Source: Linum tenue (lineage: Eukaryota > Streptophyta > Magnoliopsida > Malpighiales > Linaceae). From it: 64,000 bases of DNA. The notes beneath the pieces were generated by a model. It was given only the letters and a program-made list of their open reading frames with translations. It ran no database searches and was not told where the DNA came from. Shown in pieces: positions 22,741-33,849 of the stretch. The translations under genes and the position numbers were made by a program. Each line of letters opens with the position of its first letter. The first letter of the stretch is position 1. Where the stretch lies: the NCBI GenBank assembly GCA_946122785.1, contig CAMGYJ010000006.1, forward strand, positions 36,042,066 through 36,106,065. The letters run 5' to 3'.

Positions 22741-23889
22741 TGTTACTATCCGCCGTATTATCGATGAGGATTAAAAATGTGAACTAATAGTTCAAACGGT
22801 GTCGAGTTTTGACACGAAGTGAGAAAATCACAGATGGTAACTGAGTTTCGGATTAAACTCACCTGTAATTGTGAAATTCCAAAAAAAAAACCCCCCGACT
22901 AATTAAAACCCTAGAACCATTACCTAACCCACTCGGCCTCTCCATAAAACCCTCGCAGCCTTTCTCAACCGAAAACAACTTTGTCTTGGGAAATCAAAGC
23001 AAAGTTTGGGAGACAGGACATATCATTCTCTCCACTGCGAGAGGTGCTAGGTTAAGCAAGCAGGATGCGATGCTCTCGCTGGGAAATTAAAATCAAAGCG
23101 CCGCTACCTACTCCCTCTACCACGAGAGGTGTTAGTTTAAGCGATCAGGATGCGATTCTCATTCGCAAGCCGTAATCACCCCCACAAGCAAGCAGGACCA
23201 TTATTTCGACTCAGCAGGTTGGCGATTCAGCAGGAGATCGGTAGGCGGCGACCATCATTAAGTAGGCACGAGGCGGCACCTAACTACGCATGTAGTGTCG
23301 GCAGATTAGGGCAAAAGGGTATAATCATCACCCTACTATGAGAGGTGCTTGCCTTAAACCAGACTTGCTCTCGGGAAGAAACAAATCGGCAGCAGCGGAT
23401 CTCCTGGCGCCGAACCGGTGCTACGGAAGCAAAAGGTGTGGAGGCAATTTCCAGCATTGGCGGCGGGTAAGCAGGCAGGTGTGGAGGCAATTTCCAGGAC
23501 GAGAGCTGCCTGCCTTCAATCCACCCCACCTCCGAGACCTGCTTGTTTGGGACAATGGCGGGGTGATTGCTGGCCTCCTCCCTACTACATCAGGTGCTTG
23601 CTTAGACCTGACTGGTATAGTTAATCGCTCTCGCTGCCCGGCCATCAATGCATATCTTCTCCCTACTCCGTCAGGTGCTTTAGTAAAAGTGTGGTGTAGT
23701 TAATCGCTCTCGCTGCCTGGCCTCCTGAATTTTCAAAAATTTTATTTATGAAATTTTTTGAAACTACAAGTGTGTGTTTTTCAGTCTTTTATTTATGAAA
23801 AATTTTCCTGCTGCAATTTAAGATTTGAGTATTTTATTTATCAAGGGTATTTTAGTAAAAGTAGTACCCGGCCGGGTTAGGGTGTTTCA
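22741..23889 (+). repeat. Chromovirus-related solo LTR, 1149 bp
   Basis: It starts TGTTACTATCC, ends GGGTGTTTCA, and has perfect target duplications tcact at 22736-22740 and 23890-23894. It splits RT between two conserved blocks. Its first 130 bp resemble 91-330 (gatgaggattaaaaa, ggtgtcgag). Its end resembles the LTR at 42012 read in reverse. A repeated aggtgctt..ttaag motif occurs five times at 23040-23690, one unit with perfect arms gcgagag/ctctcgc (23037-23043, 23073-23079). The open frames inside it are chance. Confidence 0.92.
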
Positions 23890-24930
23890 TCACTTCCCTC
23901 TTCCATTCATTGACCAGATGCTCGAGAGGTTGGCGGGGCACGAGTTCTAATGTTTCCTTGATGGGATGTCCGGGTATTTTCAGATCCTCATAGCACCAGA
24001 AGACCAGGCAAAGACCACCTTCACCTACCCTTTCGGCACATTTGCTTACATGAGGATCCCATTCGGGCTTTGCAACGACCCAACCACATTCCAGCGATGT
24101 ATGCTAGCCATCTTCAACCATTTGGTTCGAGAAATCATGGAGGTGTTCATGGATGATTTCTCAGTTTATGGAGACTCATTCTCTCACTGTCTCCATAACC
24201 TGGAACTTGTCCTGAAGAGGTGTGAGGAGACGAACCTAACGCTGAGTTGGGAGAAGTGCCACTTCATGGTTCGCGAAGTCATAGTTCTAGGGCATAAAAT
24301 CTTCAAGATGGGGATAGAGGTGGACAGAGCCAAGATCAAGACAATCAGCAAGTTGCCTCCTCTCACATCTGTAAAGAGGATCCGTAGTTTCTTGGGCCAT
24401 GCGGGGTTCTATAGGCGGTTCATAAAAGACTTCTCAAAGATCGCTTTGCCCCTAACAAACTCCTTAAGAAGGATGCCCCCTTCCAGTTCACTGACGTGTG
24501 TACAGCAACATTCACGACCTTGAAGGAGAAGTTCACTCATGCTCCTATCATGGTCACTCCTAATTGGACCTTACCATTCGATCTGATGTGCGACGCGAGT
24601 GACTTCGCAGTTGGAGTTGCATTGGGGTAGAGGCGAGATCAGCATTTCCGGCCTATCTACTATGCCTCGAAGACCCTCAATGATGCCTAGGAGAACTACA
24701 CCACCATAGAGAAGGAGTTGTTAGCGATGGTGTTCGCCTTCGACAAGTTTCGCCCTTATCTGGTCTTGTCCCATGTGATAGTGTAAACGGATCACTCCGC
24801 CATTAGATACTTGATGAGCAAGGCCGATGCCAAGCCTCGGCGCATACGATGGATCTTGTTAATGTAGGAGTTCGACATCGAGATCCGGGACAAGAAGGGA
24901 GCCGAAAATGTTGTTGCTTATCATCTCTCC
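23890..24930 (+). pseudogene. Athila 1 RT C-terminus and RNase H
   Basis: RT resumes after the solo LTR: a frame from 23966 has GMSGYFQILIAPEDQ, the active site EVFMDDFSVYGDSF, and FLGHAGFYRRFIKDFSKIA. A frameshift near 24470 leads into RNase H: PFDLMCDASDFAVGVALG, PIYYASKTLND, NYTTIEKELLAMVFAFDKFR, YLVLSHVIV and TDHSAIRYLMSKADAKPR, then KKGAENVVAYHLSRL. In-frame stops stand at 24628, 24688, 24784 and 24865. Three of these are TAG at conserved Gln positions. The RT catalytic aspartates are intact. Confidence 0.85.
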
Positions 24931-25083
24931 CGATTGGACGCACCTCTTGCGGACAACTTCGAGGAGGAAATCAATGACTCCTTTCCAGATGAGCGATTGA
25001 TGATGATGTGGCTGGTGGAGATTGTCACCCCCTAGTTCTCCGATTTTTCCAACTATCTGGTTGGACGATAGCTTCCCAAGGGG

Positions 25084-26260
25084 ATGACGACTCACGCAAA
25101 GAGGAAATTTTTCTCTGACCTAAAGTACTACTTCTATGATGACCCGCATCTTTTCAGGATCGGAGCTGATGGGGTCACCCGTCGCTGTGTCATGGACAAT
25201 GAGATGGAGAGCATTCTGTCTCATTTCCATGAGGGACCTACTGGTTGGCACCATGCGGTAACCGCACGGCGAGGAAGGTACTGCAGTCGGGCTTCTACTG
25301 GCCCTCGCTCTTCAAGGACGTTGACACCTTCGCACGCAGGTGCGACCGATGCCAGAGGTCAGGTAACATCTCTACCCGTGATGAGATGCCGCAGAATGTG
25401 TTAATTACTTGTGAAATTTTTGATGTCTGGGGTATCGATTTCATGGGCTCATTTCCTCCATCATTTGGTAATCTATACATCTTAGTTGCTGTTGATTACA
25501 TCTCTAGGCGGGCTGAAGCGCATGCTTTGCCCACCAATGATGCTAGATGTGTTTGCCAGTTTCTAAAGAAGTTGTTCTCCCAGTTCGGGACACATAGAGC
25601 CATCATTAGCAACAAAGGCACCCATTTTCAGGGCCAATTCGATAAGCTCCTTTCTCGCTATGGTGTCACTCACAAAGTGTCTGTGGCCTACCACCCTCAA
25701 ACGAGTGGTCAGGCCAAGCGGACGAGTTGGGTGCTTAAGCGCATAATTGAGAAAATTGTGGATCAGTCTCACAAGGATTAGGCATACAGGACTGCTTACA
25801 AGGCGTCGATCGGTATTTCGCCGTATCGGCTTGGCTATGGAAAGACGTGTCACTTTCCTGTTGAGCTAGAGCACAAGGCCTTCTGGGCCCTTAAGCTGCT
25901 AAACTTGTATGTGAGTCTTGCAGGTGCTGAATGCAAGATGCAGATGCTGGAGCCGTTGGAATGGTGTTACCACGCCTATGAGAACACCAAGTTGTACAAG
26001 GAGCGAACAAAGCGTCTTCATGATGCTCGATTGAGGGGCCCGAAAGAGTTTTAGGTTGGCGATCGAGTCCTTCTCTATAACTCTCGCCTGAAACTCTTTC
26101 CTGGAAGTCTGAGCTCCCGGTGGTCTGGACTATTCACGATCACGCAGGTGTTCCTTTATGGCACAATCGAGATTGCCAACCCGCAGGCTGAGCCGTTCAA
26201 GGTAAATGGGCATCCCCTCAAGCTGTACCCTTAGTTCCACATGGGCGTCCATCTGAAAGA
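25084..26260 (+). pseudogene. Athila 1 integrase
   Basis: The zinc-binding part has [30 protein letters not shown] and [10 protein letters not shown] frameshift near 25250 splits it. The core has [18 protein letters not shown] (first Asp present), [11 protein letters not shown] (second catalytic Asp replaced by Asn) and [14 protein letters not shown] (catalytic Glu replaced by Lys). About a dozen residues are deleted at the HKD/AYRTAYK junction (25781). The C-terminal region reads VGDRVLLYNSRLKLFPG and SSRWSGLFTITQVF. It could not catalyse integration. Confidence 0.85.
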
Positions 26261-26366
26261 CAGTAAAGAAGCGCTCGTGGGGAGGCAACCCCACCTTGGT
26301 TTGCATTTCTATCTTTTTGTTTTTGTATGTGTCGTGTGTCGAACATGGAGTTTTGTGGTCAATTAT

Positions 26367-27281
26367 TGTAACACCCAACTACTTTCCTCCATTTAAAACT
26401 ATTAAAATATATGGATCATCATCAACTATTTACCAAAATCCTCAAACTCTGGGTTCATAACTAAATTTTGGGAAAAACCCATCTTCAAATGTCCCATAGA
26501 AAATATTTTGGAGAGTTCGGTCTTCGCCCACCTCGTCGATATCAAACTCAAACTTAATTCGTCCCATGGCCTTCACCTATTTTAGCTATTCATCTAGGAA
26601 AAATATTGACGGGGTGAGACGTCACTCAATGAGTAAATAATAACCTAATATAAATATTAATACGAAAATGATATCAGGCTATGTTGTGACTCGGAGTGTC
26701 TTCCTTCCATTATACTCGATGTATATCTAATCACTTAATAACTTTACTTAGGTCTCACCCATGTAGATTCATACGAAATTTCATCCCTCGTTCACTCTTT
26801 CTATCACATATACGTTATGGGTCATTCACTTATGTCATATGTCCTTCATTTAAGGTTACTCCTTTACTTTATCCTACCTGGTGTTGCATATGGTTTGTAT
26901 TTATTCTTATATCCCCTATGAAATTTTCCTTCATATATTACACTTCTATCAACACGTACAACATCAAGGGATGTATTGTAGACACATAACATTATATATG
27001 TCGATATCTCATTGCACTACCATAATGACATTAGTATATCATTACTACTTATGTAACAGTTTCCTGATCAATCATTGTACTACTCATCATAGGAGACCAT
27101 CATAACATGTATCTCATATCACTTGATATGACATATAAAACACATCAACCTTCACATACCACATGTAAGGGTTCACATTCTAACCTCAAATATGGCAAAT
27201 ACTAAGATTGCCATCTCAATCATATATCACACAAAGATGACAAATATCAAGCTTGGCATTCACATACTCATGTTGCATCCA
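26367..27281. repeat. LTR-like insertion, truncated
   Basis: After the Athila 1 pol spacer (gggaggcaacccc at 26281) the text changes to TGTAACACCCAACTACTTTCC, an LTR-end word shared with the chromovirus LTRs. AT-rich, non-coding sequence follows up to the Athila 2 LTR. I see no matching right end or target duplication, so it is probably a chromovirus LTR broken by the Athila 2 insertion. Confidence 0.45.
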
Positions 27282-28681
27282 TGATTCGGGCCTAATTCCA
27301 CATATTTTGCCCCCAGTTTGCTTAGATGTTTGTGCCAAATTTTCTCATTAGAGGTTGGTTTTACGCGAGGTTCTGTGTGTTTGAGTGCTTTTCAGGATTA
27401 AACAGGTGGAACCAGCCTCGGAGTCGAAGGATTGGCATAAAGGATCAAAAACGGGGAGAAGAGGTGAAAAACGCAAGTTCACGGCCAAAGGCAGGAGTTC
27501 ACGGTCGCGCAAGACCGTGCAGAAGTGAAGTTGACCGTGAAGCACAAAGCATCCAGAGCCAACTCAAAGGTTACTGACGCACGGCGATTTGACGGTCACT
27601 AAGACCGTGAACACAAGCAGTTGCCCGTGAATTGCCCTGATCGATGCGGAGCGTTTTGGCGCAAGGCGTGAGTTCACGGACGCGTTTGAGCTCTCATGTT
27701 TAAAAGCTGAGTTGCAAGGAAAGAGAAGAGAGAGCCACTTTTTGTGAGAGAAACACTTCTTCTGCATTTTAGAGAGAGAACCAGAACCAAGAGAAAAGAA
27801 GGAGTTAGCGCTTGGCTTCAAAGGAAGTTTTGGGAAGATTTACCCAAGGAAATCCCAGCTCAAGGCTGAAGAAGAGATGAGGCATCCCCACAAGATGATT
27901 TCCAGCTTTTTCTCCTTTGTCTTCCCACTTCTTCAATGGAGTAGTCCTCCTCCCACTTGGGTGTAGTGAAACCCTAAACCCTACTATGTAGTTTTCTTGT
28001 ATGTAGTTTGAATGATTGATATTGGGCATTGTTCAATTTAATGTTTGTGGTATTTTCACCATGATTTGGCATGCTTATGCTTAAGAACTTAGGGGTTGTG
28101 CATATTTTGTGCTTAGCATCCTATGGTTGTGCCTATTTGGTGCTTAGCATCCTAGGGTTGTGCATAATCGTGCTTAGCACCCCTAAGTTTGTGCATTTAG
28201 GTGCTAGTAATCTAATTTGCCAACTTAGCCTAGTTTAGAGAGGAAAATCCTCCTTTTAAGGGAGACTCAATCGAGTTGGTTTTCCTTCAGCTTTCCTAGC
28301 CACCTAAACTAGGTCGAGTTAGGGCAATCCTCAATATTGAATTGAAAAAGTCAATTAATCGTGGTTAAACCGTCCGACCTTAGAGTTGAGTGAGGAAGTA
28401 AGCCGATTGCTGTTTGTCTAAACCGAGAGGGTCGAGCGAAACCCAAGTGAATTTCCCACAAAAGAGTTTTCAAACCAAATTACTTTTTCTTTCTTTCATT
28501 TCAATTGGAAAACCTTTAAACCAAAGTTTTATCGCTAGATAATGATTTCAACAACCGAAGTAGGGGTAGACGGACCGGCCCGGGTTGATATATAGATACT
28601 TGCCCTATACTACACCCGATTAGAGTTTAAAAACTTGGGCTCTAATTGGGGTTTAATTGTAGTGTAGATTCGAGCGAGTCA
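27282..28681 (+). repeat. 5' LTR of Athila 2 (subfamily B), 1400 bp
   Basis: It starts TGATTCGGGCCTAATTCC and ends CGAGCGAGTCA. It matches 5614-6994. The gttcacgg/ccgtgaac words cluster at 27475-27690. A short degenerate tandem repeat (tgtgcNtattNgtgcttagcatcct) lies at about 28095-28205. No polypurine tract precedes it, so this is a 5' LTR inserted in older DNA. Confidence 0.85.
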
Positions 28682-28687
28682 AGTTTT

Positions 28688-28705
28688 TGGCGCCGTTGCT
28701 GGGGA
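28688..28705 (+). promoter_or_regulatory. Primer-binding site of Athila 2
   Basis: tggcgccgttgctgggga follows the LTR after six bases. It is the common Athila-type primer site, usually assigned to tRNA-Asp. Confidence 0.8.
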
Positions 28706-28801
28706 ATGAACTCGGGTCACCCGCGTGACAGGCGGGAATACTTACCACACTATACTGCAGTCGATTAATCGTGTTAATCTAGCTTTTAATTTCAATTGTT
28801 G

Positions 28802-28804
<3 letters not shown>

Positions 28805-28836
<32 letters not shown>
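28805..28836. repeat. GT microsatellite
   Basis: Sixteen GT dinucleotides in the leader between the primer site and gag. Confidence 0.95.
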
Positions 28837-28837
<1 letters not shown>

Positions 28838-28887
28838 CTTTGCTTGTGCTAGACTTGGTGTTTTCCGATTGTGTGTAGGAGGTGCAT

Positions 28888-30673
28888 GACCCGGAGCAAC
28901 CCGGCGCCCTTGCTACCACTTGACGAGGACATAAACCGAACTCTCCGACTCCTAGCGAGGGAGAGAGAGCTAGTCGAAGCAAGGAGAAGGAGTGAAAGAG
29001 GGGGAAAACATTCAGGTGCCAGTGTTAGTGGAGAAGTAAGTGAAGAAGTGGAAGTTGAGCCCGTCATTGAAGAAGAAATGGCGGGGAACCAAAGGCAAGA
29101 TGGATCCACTCAAGCCCGCCATATGAATGAGGAGGCGGGAGAAGAAGGATCCCCGAGGACGATGGGGTACTACATGGCCCCAAGGTCGGCGGACATTCAA
29201 TCACCGATCCTAAATCCTGCGGTGGCGGCAAACAATTTCGAGATCAAGCCGACTTTGGTGACTATGATACAAAGCACTTATCTCTTCCACGGCTAGGAGA
29301 ACTAGTCACCAAGAGAGCACGTGTAGAGATTCTTGGAGCTCGCATGGAGCTTGAAGATTAATTGTGTGCCGGCTGAGTCTTTGCAATTAAGGCTTTTCTC
29401 ATACTCACTCTCGGGGAAGGCGCTTAGGTGGCTAAACAACCGCCCACCTTGGTCCATCACCTCATGCGACGACCTTCTCAACAAGTTTATGGCTCGTTAT
29501 TACACATTTCGAGAAAGAAGAGGAAAAACCTTAAGGGATGCTTGGGAGAGGTACTCCGATTACTTTCTTCAGTGCCCCCACCACTGGTTTGAGGAACAGT
29601 TCCAAATTGAAACCTTCTACGGAGGCCTAATGCAAGAAGATAAGATCTTCATCGACTCCTTATGTCAGGGGAAGTTGATGAATATGGCTCCGCCCCAAAT
29701 TACCGAGATCCTTGAAGACATGGCCCTTAGGGGGTATGATTGGGGGTTGACTCTAAGTGGAAGAAGAAGAAATGAAAGGGGTGTCAGAAGCGAGGGAGCG
29801 AGTGCTCCGCTTGAGGCAAAGATGGATAAGTTGCTTGAGGTTATGCTTGAAGAAAAAAGGCAAGGAAAACGGGGGGTAATGTCGTGCGATTGGTGCTCGA
29901 GTACTAGCCACGAGATAGTAGAGTGCCAAGCAATGAATGAGGCAACCACTCCGGAGGAGCAAGTCAACTTTGTGGCAAATGCTAGGGTCAACAACCCGTA
30001 TAGCAATACCTATAACCCCGGATGGAGGAACCACCCTAACTTTGCTTGGGCATCAACGACTAATCCAAAGCCCCTGGGTTTCCAAGCCCCCACGGGGAAC
30101 TTCCAACCTCGGCCAACCTTCATCTAACAAAGACCCCAAATCCAAGGCTCAAACTTTTAACAACCGTACCAACCACAAGGTGCCCTAGGGTTTCAACAAC
30201 AACATTAACCCGACAAGTTATCCAAGCTTGAGGACCTAGTGAACACCTTTGTGAGTGCGAGTAGCCAAAAGTTCGAGAAGATTGACCAATTTATTGATGT
30301 GGCGACTATCAAGTTTACCTCGGTTGAGGCGGGTCTCCGAAGCCATCAAGCGAGCCTTCAAAGTTTGGAGGTGCAAATCGGCAACCTTGCCGGTATCCTC
30401 ACCGAGAGACCCAAAGTAGCCCTACCTTCCCAAACCGTGATGAACCCCAAGGATCAAGCCAGGGTGAATGCACTTCAAGTGAGGAGTGTGAAGGTGGTTC
30501 CGGAGGTCGCCACGGGAGAAGTAAAAGAGAAGGAAGAGACCACCCCGAGAAGAAGAGAGAAGAAGCCCTCGAGGAATGAGAGGAAGGCACCAAGCAAGGC
30601 ATTGTCGGAGGATGGATATGTGCCAAGGCCCAAATGCCAAGATATGCCAAGTACCTCAAAGGATTCCTCATGA
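28888..30673 (+). pseudogene. Athila 2 gag with zinc knuckle
   Basis: The first frame (to 29296) reads MTRSNPAPLLPLDEDINR, an ER-rich segment, and NNFEIKPTLVTMIQS, then a TAG. The next (29333-30127) holds the capsid core: FSYSLSGKALRWLNNRPP, LRDAWERYSDYFLQCPHH, and QIETFYGGLMQEDKIF. It then has a CCHC knuckle CDWCSSTSHEIVEC and GWRNHPNFAWAS. A third (30239-30673) has a coiled-coil-like QASLQSLEVQIGNLA and ends in the basic linker. Only two or three stops divide it. The start at 28888 is chosen because the usual RSN..L/LDEDINRTLR context follows it. Confidence 0.85.
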
Positions 30674-31356
30674 AGAAGCCAAGGCTTGAAGGCCTTGCCA
30701 AGGCGAATCTTGGCGAGGAGTGGTCGGCTTTCCTCCTCGACTACTTGCCCAAAAAGCGGTCCGACCCAGGTAGCTTTACTATCCCTCTTGATATTGGTGA
30801 TCACCATATAAACAATGCCTTGGCGGACCTAGGAGCTAGTGTGAATGTAATGCCCTACAAGCTTTTCAAAAAGTTAGAAGTAGGTGAACTTAAAACCTCT
30901 AAGCTTAGCATCACCTTAGACGACCATTCAGTCAATAGCTCGAGAGGTATAGTGGAGGACATGATGGTAAGAGTGCGCTAGTTTTGCTATCCGACCGATT
31001 TTGTGATTCTCGACATAAGTGAGGACTCGGATATGCCCCTCATCCTCGGTCGCCCCTTTCTTGCAACCGCCAAGGCATTGATAGATGTTAATGAGGGAAC
31101 CCTAATTTTGAGGGATGGTAAGGAGAGAATCAAGCTTGAAATTGATCCTAGGGAGAGGAGTGATGAAGTGAAGGGGGTAGTCTCAAATGATGTGAATGAG
31201 AGTGGAGGAGAGCCTCCTAAGGAAAACCCCACCATTACTTGTGTTGTCTTTGATGATGTTGAGCAGGAAGTTCAGAACGGTCCTAAGCCAAAAGGACCAA
31301 GATTGAATGCTCGGAGAAGAAGGATGAAGGGAGCTTTGACCCGAAAGAAGGGGTAG
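30634..31356 (+). pseudogene. Athila 2 aspartic protease
   Basis: It overlaps the gag frame by 40 bp. MPRYAKYLKGFLMKK is the pre-protease linker. NNALADLGASVNVMPYKLF carries the canonical DLGAS active site. [19 protein letters not shown] is the second conserved block (after a TAG at about 30980). The frame then runs to a basic tail at 31356. RT, RNase H and integrase should follow but are absent: the sequence passes directly to the post-pol spacer (RLLRGNP, about 31515). Confidence 0.8.
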
Positions 31357-31689
31357 CCCGGAGCAAGGCTGGCCAGCCAAGAGGGCCAACTCAATGAGCC
31401 TACGATGGGAGGCTACAAGCCTCGCCCCGAGAGTGTGGTGGATTCGCTCTCGGTGGCATCACATTTGAAGTCGTGATTCATCCTCAACCGTCAAGCTAAA
31501 GACGAAAAACAACGCTTGTTGAGAGGCAACCCAATGGAGGTTTGTTTTCTTTTCCTTAGTTTTCGTTTTAGTGTCTTGTGAAGGGTTCGAGTGGTGAAGT
31601 GGTGTCCCCGTGCTGAGTGTTGTGTTTTGCGGTTTATGGTTATGTTGTGATCGATTAGGAGGCACGGAGGAATAGGTTGAGTCCAAAAT

Positions 31690-31930
31690 TTTGCAGAAGT
31701 ACCCTGATTTCACTTCAGTTCATGGACGGATTGCTGAGTTCACAGTCTCTAAGACCGTGAACAGGCAAACGCGTTCGTGAACTGGGCGCTGATGCATGTT
31801 CACCCCCTATCAACCATTCCATCTTCACGGACGCATTCACGAGTTCACGGTGGCTAAGACCGTGAACTGGGCAACGCGTCTGTGAACTCTGAGCTCTGCC
31901 TATAAAAGGGGCGTGAACGGCGACCCTTCA
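31690..31930 (+). promoter_or_regulatory. LTR-like internal promoter region of Athila 2
   Basis: Between the pol spacer and the env-like gene lies a block containing gttcacgg/ccgtgaac words like those in the subfamily B LTR. It ends in a good TATA box, tataaaag, at 31901-31908. An untranslated exon (31930-32242), a conserved intron (32243-32619) and the env-like ATG (32620) follow. The arrangement suggests separate transcription of the 3' gene; this is inference. Confidence 0.55.
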
Positions 31931-32242
31931 CTTCACGACCAAAAACTCGCCGGAAAATTTTGAATCTTCGCCGGAAAACACGAAATTCCGTCGCTTTTCC
32001 AATTATTTTACCAAATCCAGCGAGCAAAACCAAAAACCAACGTCATACCCAGTCCCCTGTCCTCAAAACCGGCCTGTGCTGTGAATTTGGGGAGATTTGG
32101 ACCACATTTTTCCGGCCAAGCCGGTGAGTCTCGGCGAGCTTCCGACGAAGCTCCGGCGACCCCTCTCCGGTTAGTTTCAGACCAGTTTTTCACCGTCCTC
32201 GCCCGCACCTCACTTCCTCCCTCGTCCTACTTGAGTCTCCAG

Positions 32243-32619
32243 GTTTGTCTTTCACCATTACCTTTGTGAATTGTGGAGAATTGGATTAGGTAGTGAAGTG
32301 AGGTTGAATTTCTGTGATTGGCATGATTGAATCTAAGTAGGGAGAGGATTTAGGTGATTTCGGTCGTGTGATGGATTGATTATTGCATGAGCTTAGTGAG
32401 CCTTGGTGGACATGTTTGAACCAAATTGTGATTATTTTTAGAATTTGCCAACCAAGTGCTATGTTATGAATGCAAGTGGAGTTTGTTCTTGATCGGTGGT
32501 ATGAGCTTAAATGTTTTAGCCATGGTGGAAAAACAAGTGGGGGGGGATTTCTTTTTCTCCCCATGAGCGGTATATGACAGATGTTTCCACGTATGGTGTG
32601 TGTTTGTTTTGTGTGCAAG
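32243..32619 (+). other. Probable intron before the env-like ORF
   Basis: The donor is CCAG followed by GTTTGTC; the acceptor GTGTGCAAG ends at 32619 directly before ATG. The Athila 0 copy keeps the same two sites at 3186 and 3659, with a length change of about 100 bp inside. Confidence 0.5.
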
Positions 32620-33520
32620 ATGCTTAACTTGGAGCACGAGTTCATCGGTTACGTGGTGAACCACCCGGAGTTTGGCGACAAGTTCGCCTACCAGAGTGAT
32701 AGCCCGATCAGGCCTCACTGGCGGCTGGACCTGGACATGTTTAATTTGTTCAAGTGCCGAGCCGCCATGACTGGGGTGGTCTCCCACCCCCAGTGGGCCA
32801 GCTCCTGACCATGGACGAGGAGATCTTTCATGAGCTGTGTGTGGAGTTCTACTCCACCGTCTCCCACATCGTCCCGGCCAGCAAGAAGAGCCGCCCCCGG
32901 GTGGAGTTCTTGTTGGGAGGTCAATCGCGAGTGCTGACCTATGATTGCTTCACTCAAGCCATGGGGCTCGACACAGCTCACATGACGATGACGGAGCGGC
33001 AGTACACGGTCAACTTCGACTATCTGAGAGCATTCAGAGCCATCTGCCGCCCGAAGCACGAGCAGAGCGAGTTCGAGGGGAGCAAGACCAAGCCATCAAG
33101 CTAAAGACCCAATGGAGTATTCTTCATACTCTGATCACCAGGTCCGTCGTTCCCTCTTCCAGTCAGGCCACCTGATGACGAACAGAGGGCTCATTGATTT
33201 CCACTCGATGAGGAGTCCAGCTGAGCCGATCCACCTAGGATCGTTGATCGCCACTGGGTCGCCCCACCACCTCCACCAGTCCAGTCTTACCACGGTGACT
33301 CGGGTGTCGGGCCCTCCTCGGCCGCACCAGGTGGTGGCCACTGGGCCACCATGGAGGCTCATTTCGATTGGATCGAGGCGCGCTTAGATCGTGAGAGTGA
33401 TGGTAGGCACTACACCCACTTCGTGCTGGAGCACCCCGTTCTTGGAAGCTGATGTGGACATTACCCAGACCTTCTGGCATCCGTCCCCACCTCAGGACAA
33501 CAACGAGGAGGAGGACTAAG
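32620..33520 (+). pseudogene. Athila env-like 3' ORF
   Basis: It starts MLNLEHEFIGYVVNHPEF and runs to FKCRAAMTGVVSHPQWAS. A frameshift near 32800 leads to TMDEEIFHELCVEFYSTVSH and RPRVEFLLGGQSRVLTYD, which resemble the ATHILA ORF-1 family (ExxxEFxST, VxFxLGG). Later pieces are in other frames and end with HFDWIEARLDRESDGRHYTH. The complete gene would be about 300 residues. No signal peptide or clear membrane segment is visible, so a true envelope role is unproven. Confidence 0.65.
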
Positions 33521-33849
33521 GCTTGAATCGCAAGTTCCATGTTTATTGTGTTTTTGTGATTTGAGTCGAACTGGATATGTTATGTCTTGTTTAGTGTGTT
33601 TTATTGTGTCCCATGGGGCTGACATTGATGTTCCAAACACTTACCCAGTATGAGTGTTTGTGTTGCCTTTTGGTTGTTCTCAGAATCTGGTCCATTTCCA
33701 GTCCGCTCCAACCGGCTGGTCCTATTTCCAATCCCAATGCAGCCCGTTTTACCTAGTAACATTGTTCCCCTTATCTTTCCCTCTTCTCCATTGAGGGCAA
33801 TGTCGTGCTTAAGTGTGCGTGGGGGAGGGGGTGTTTATCTTTGTCAGCA
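33521..33849 (+). other. Start of Athila 3' UTR
   Basis: Non-coding text after the env-like gene. It contains a purine-rich, polypurine-like stretch gtgcgtgggggagggg at about 33813-33829. No gene is seen. It continues at 35215 beyond the solo LTR. Confidence 0.55.

Noticed and set aside
23150..23703. Three overlapping frames inside the 22741-23889 insert
   Set aside because: The interval is a solo LTR with exact ends; the frames are not conserved in the other LTRs.
32620..33520. True envelope glycoprotein
   Set aside because: No signal peptide, cysteine pattern or membrane segment is visible; only position and Athila family resemblance support the env-like label.
31430..33830. Athila 2 3' end with its own 3' LTR at 33831
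   Set aside because: The LTR text starts at 33850, belongs to another subfamily, and has near-matching 5-bp flanks, so a solo LTR is the better reading.
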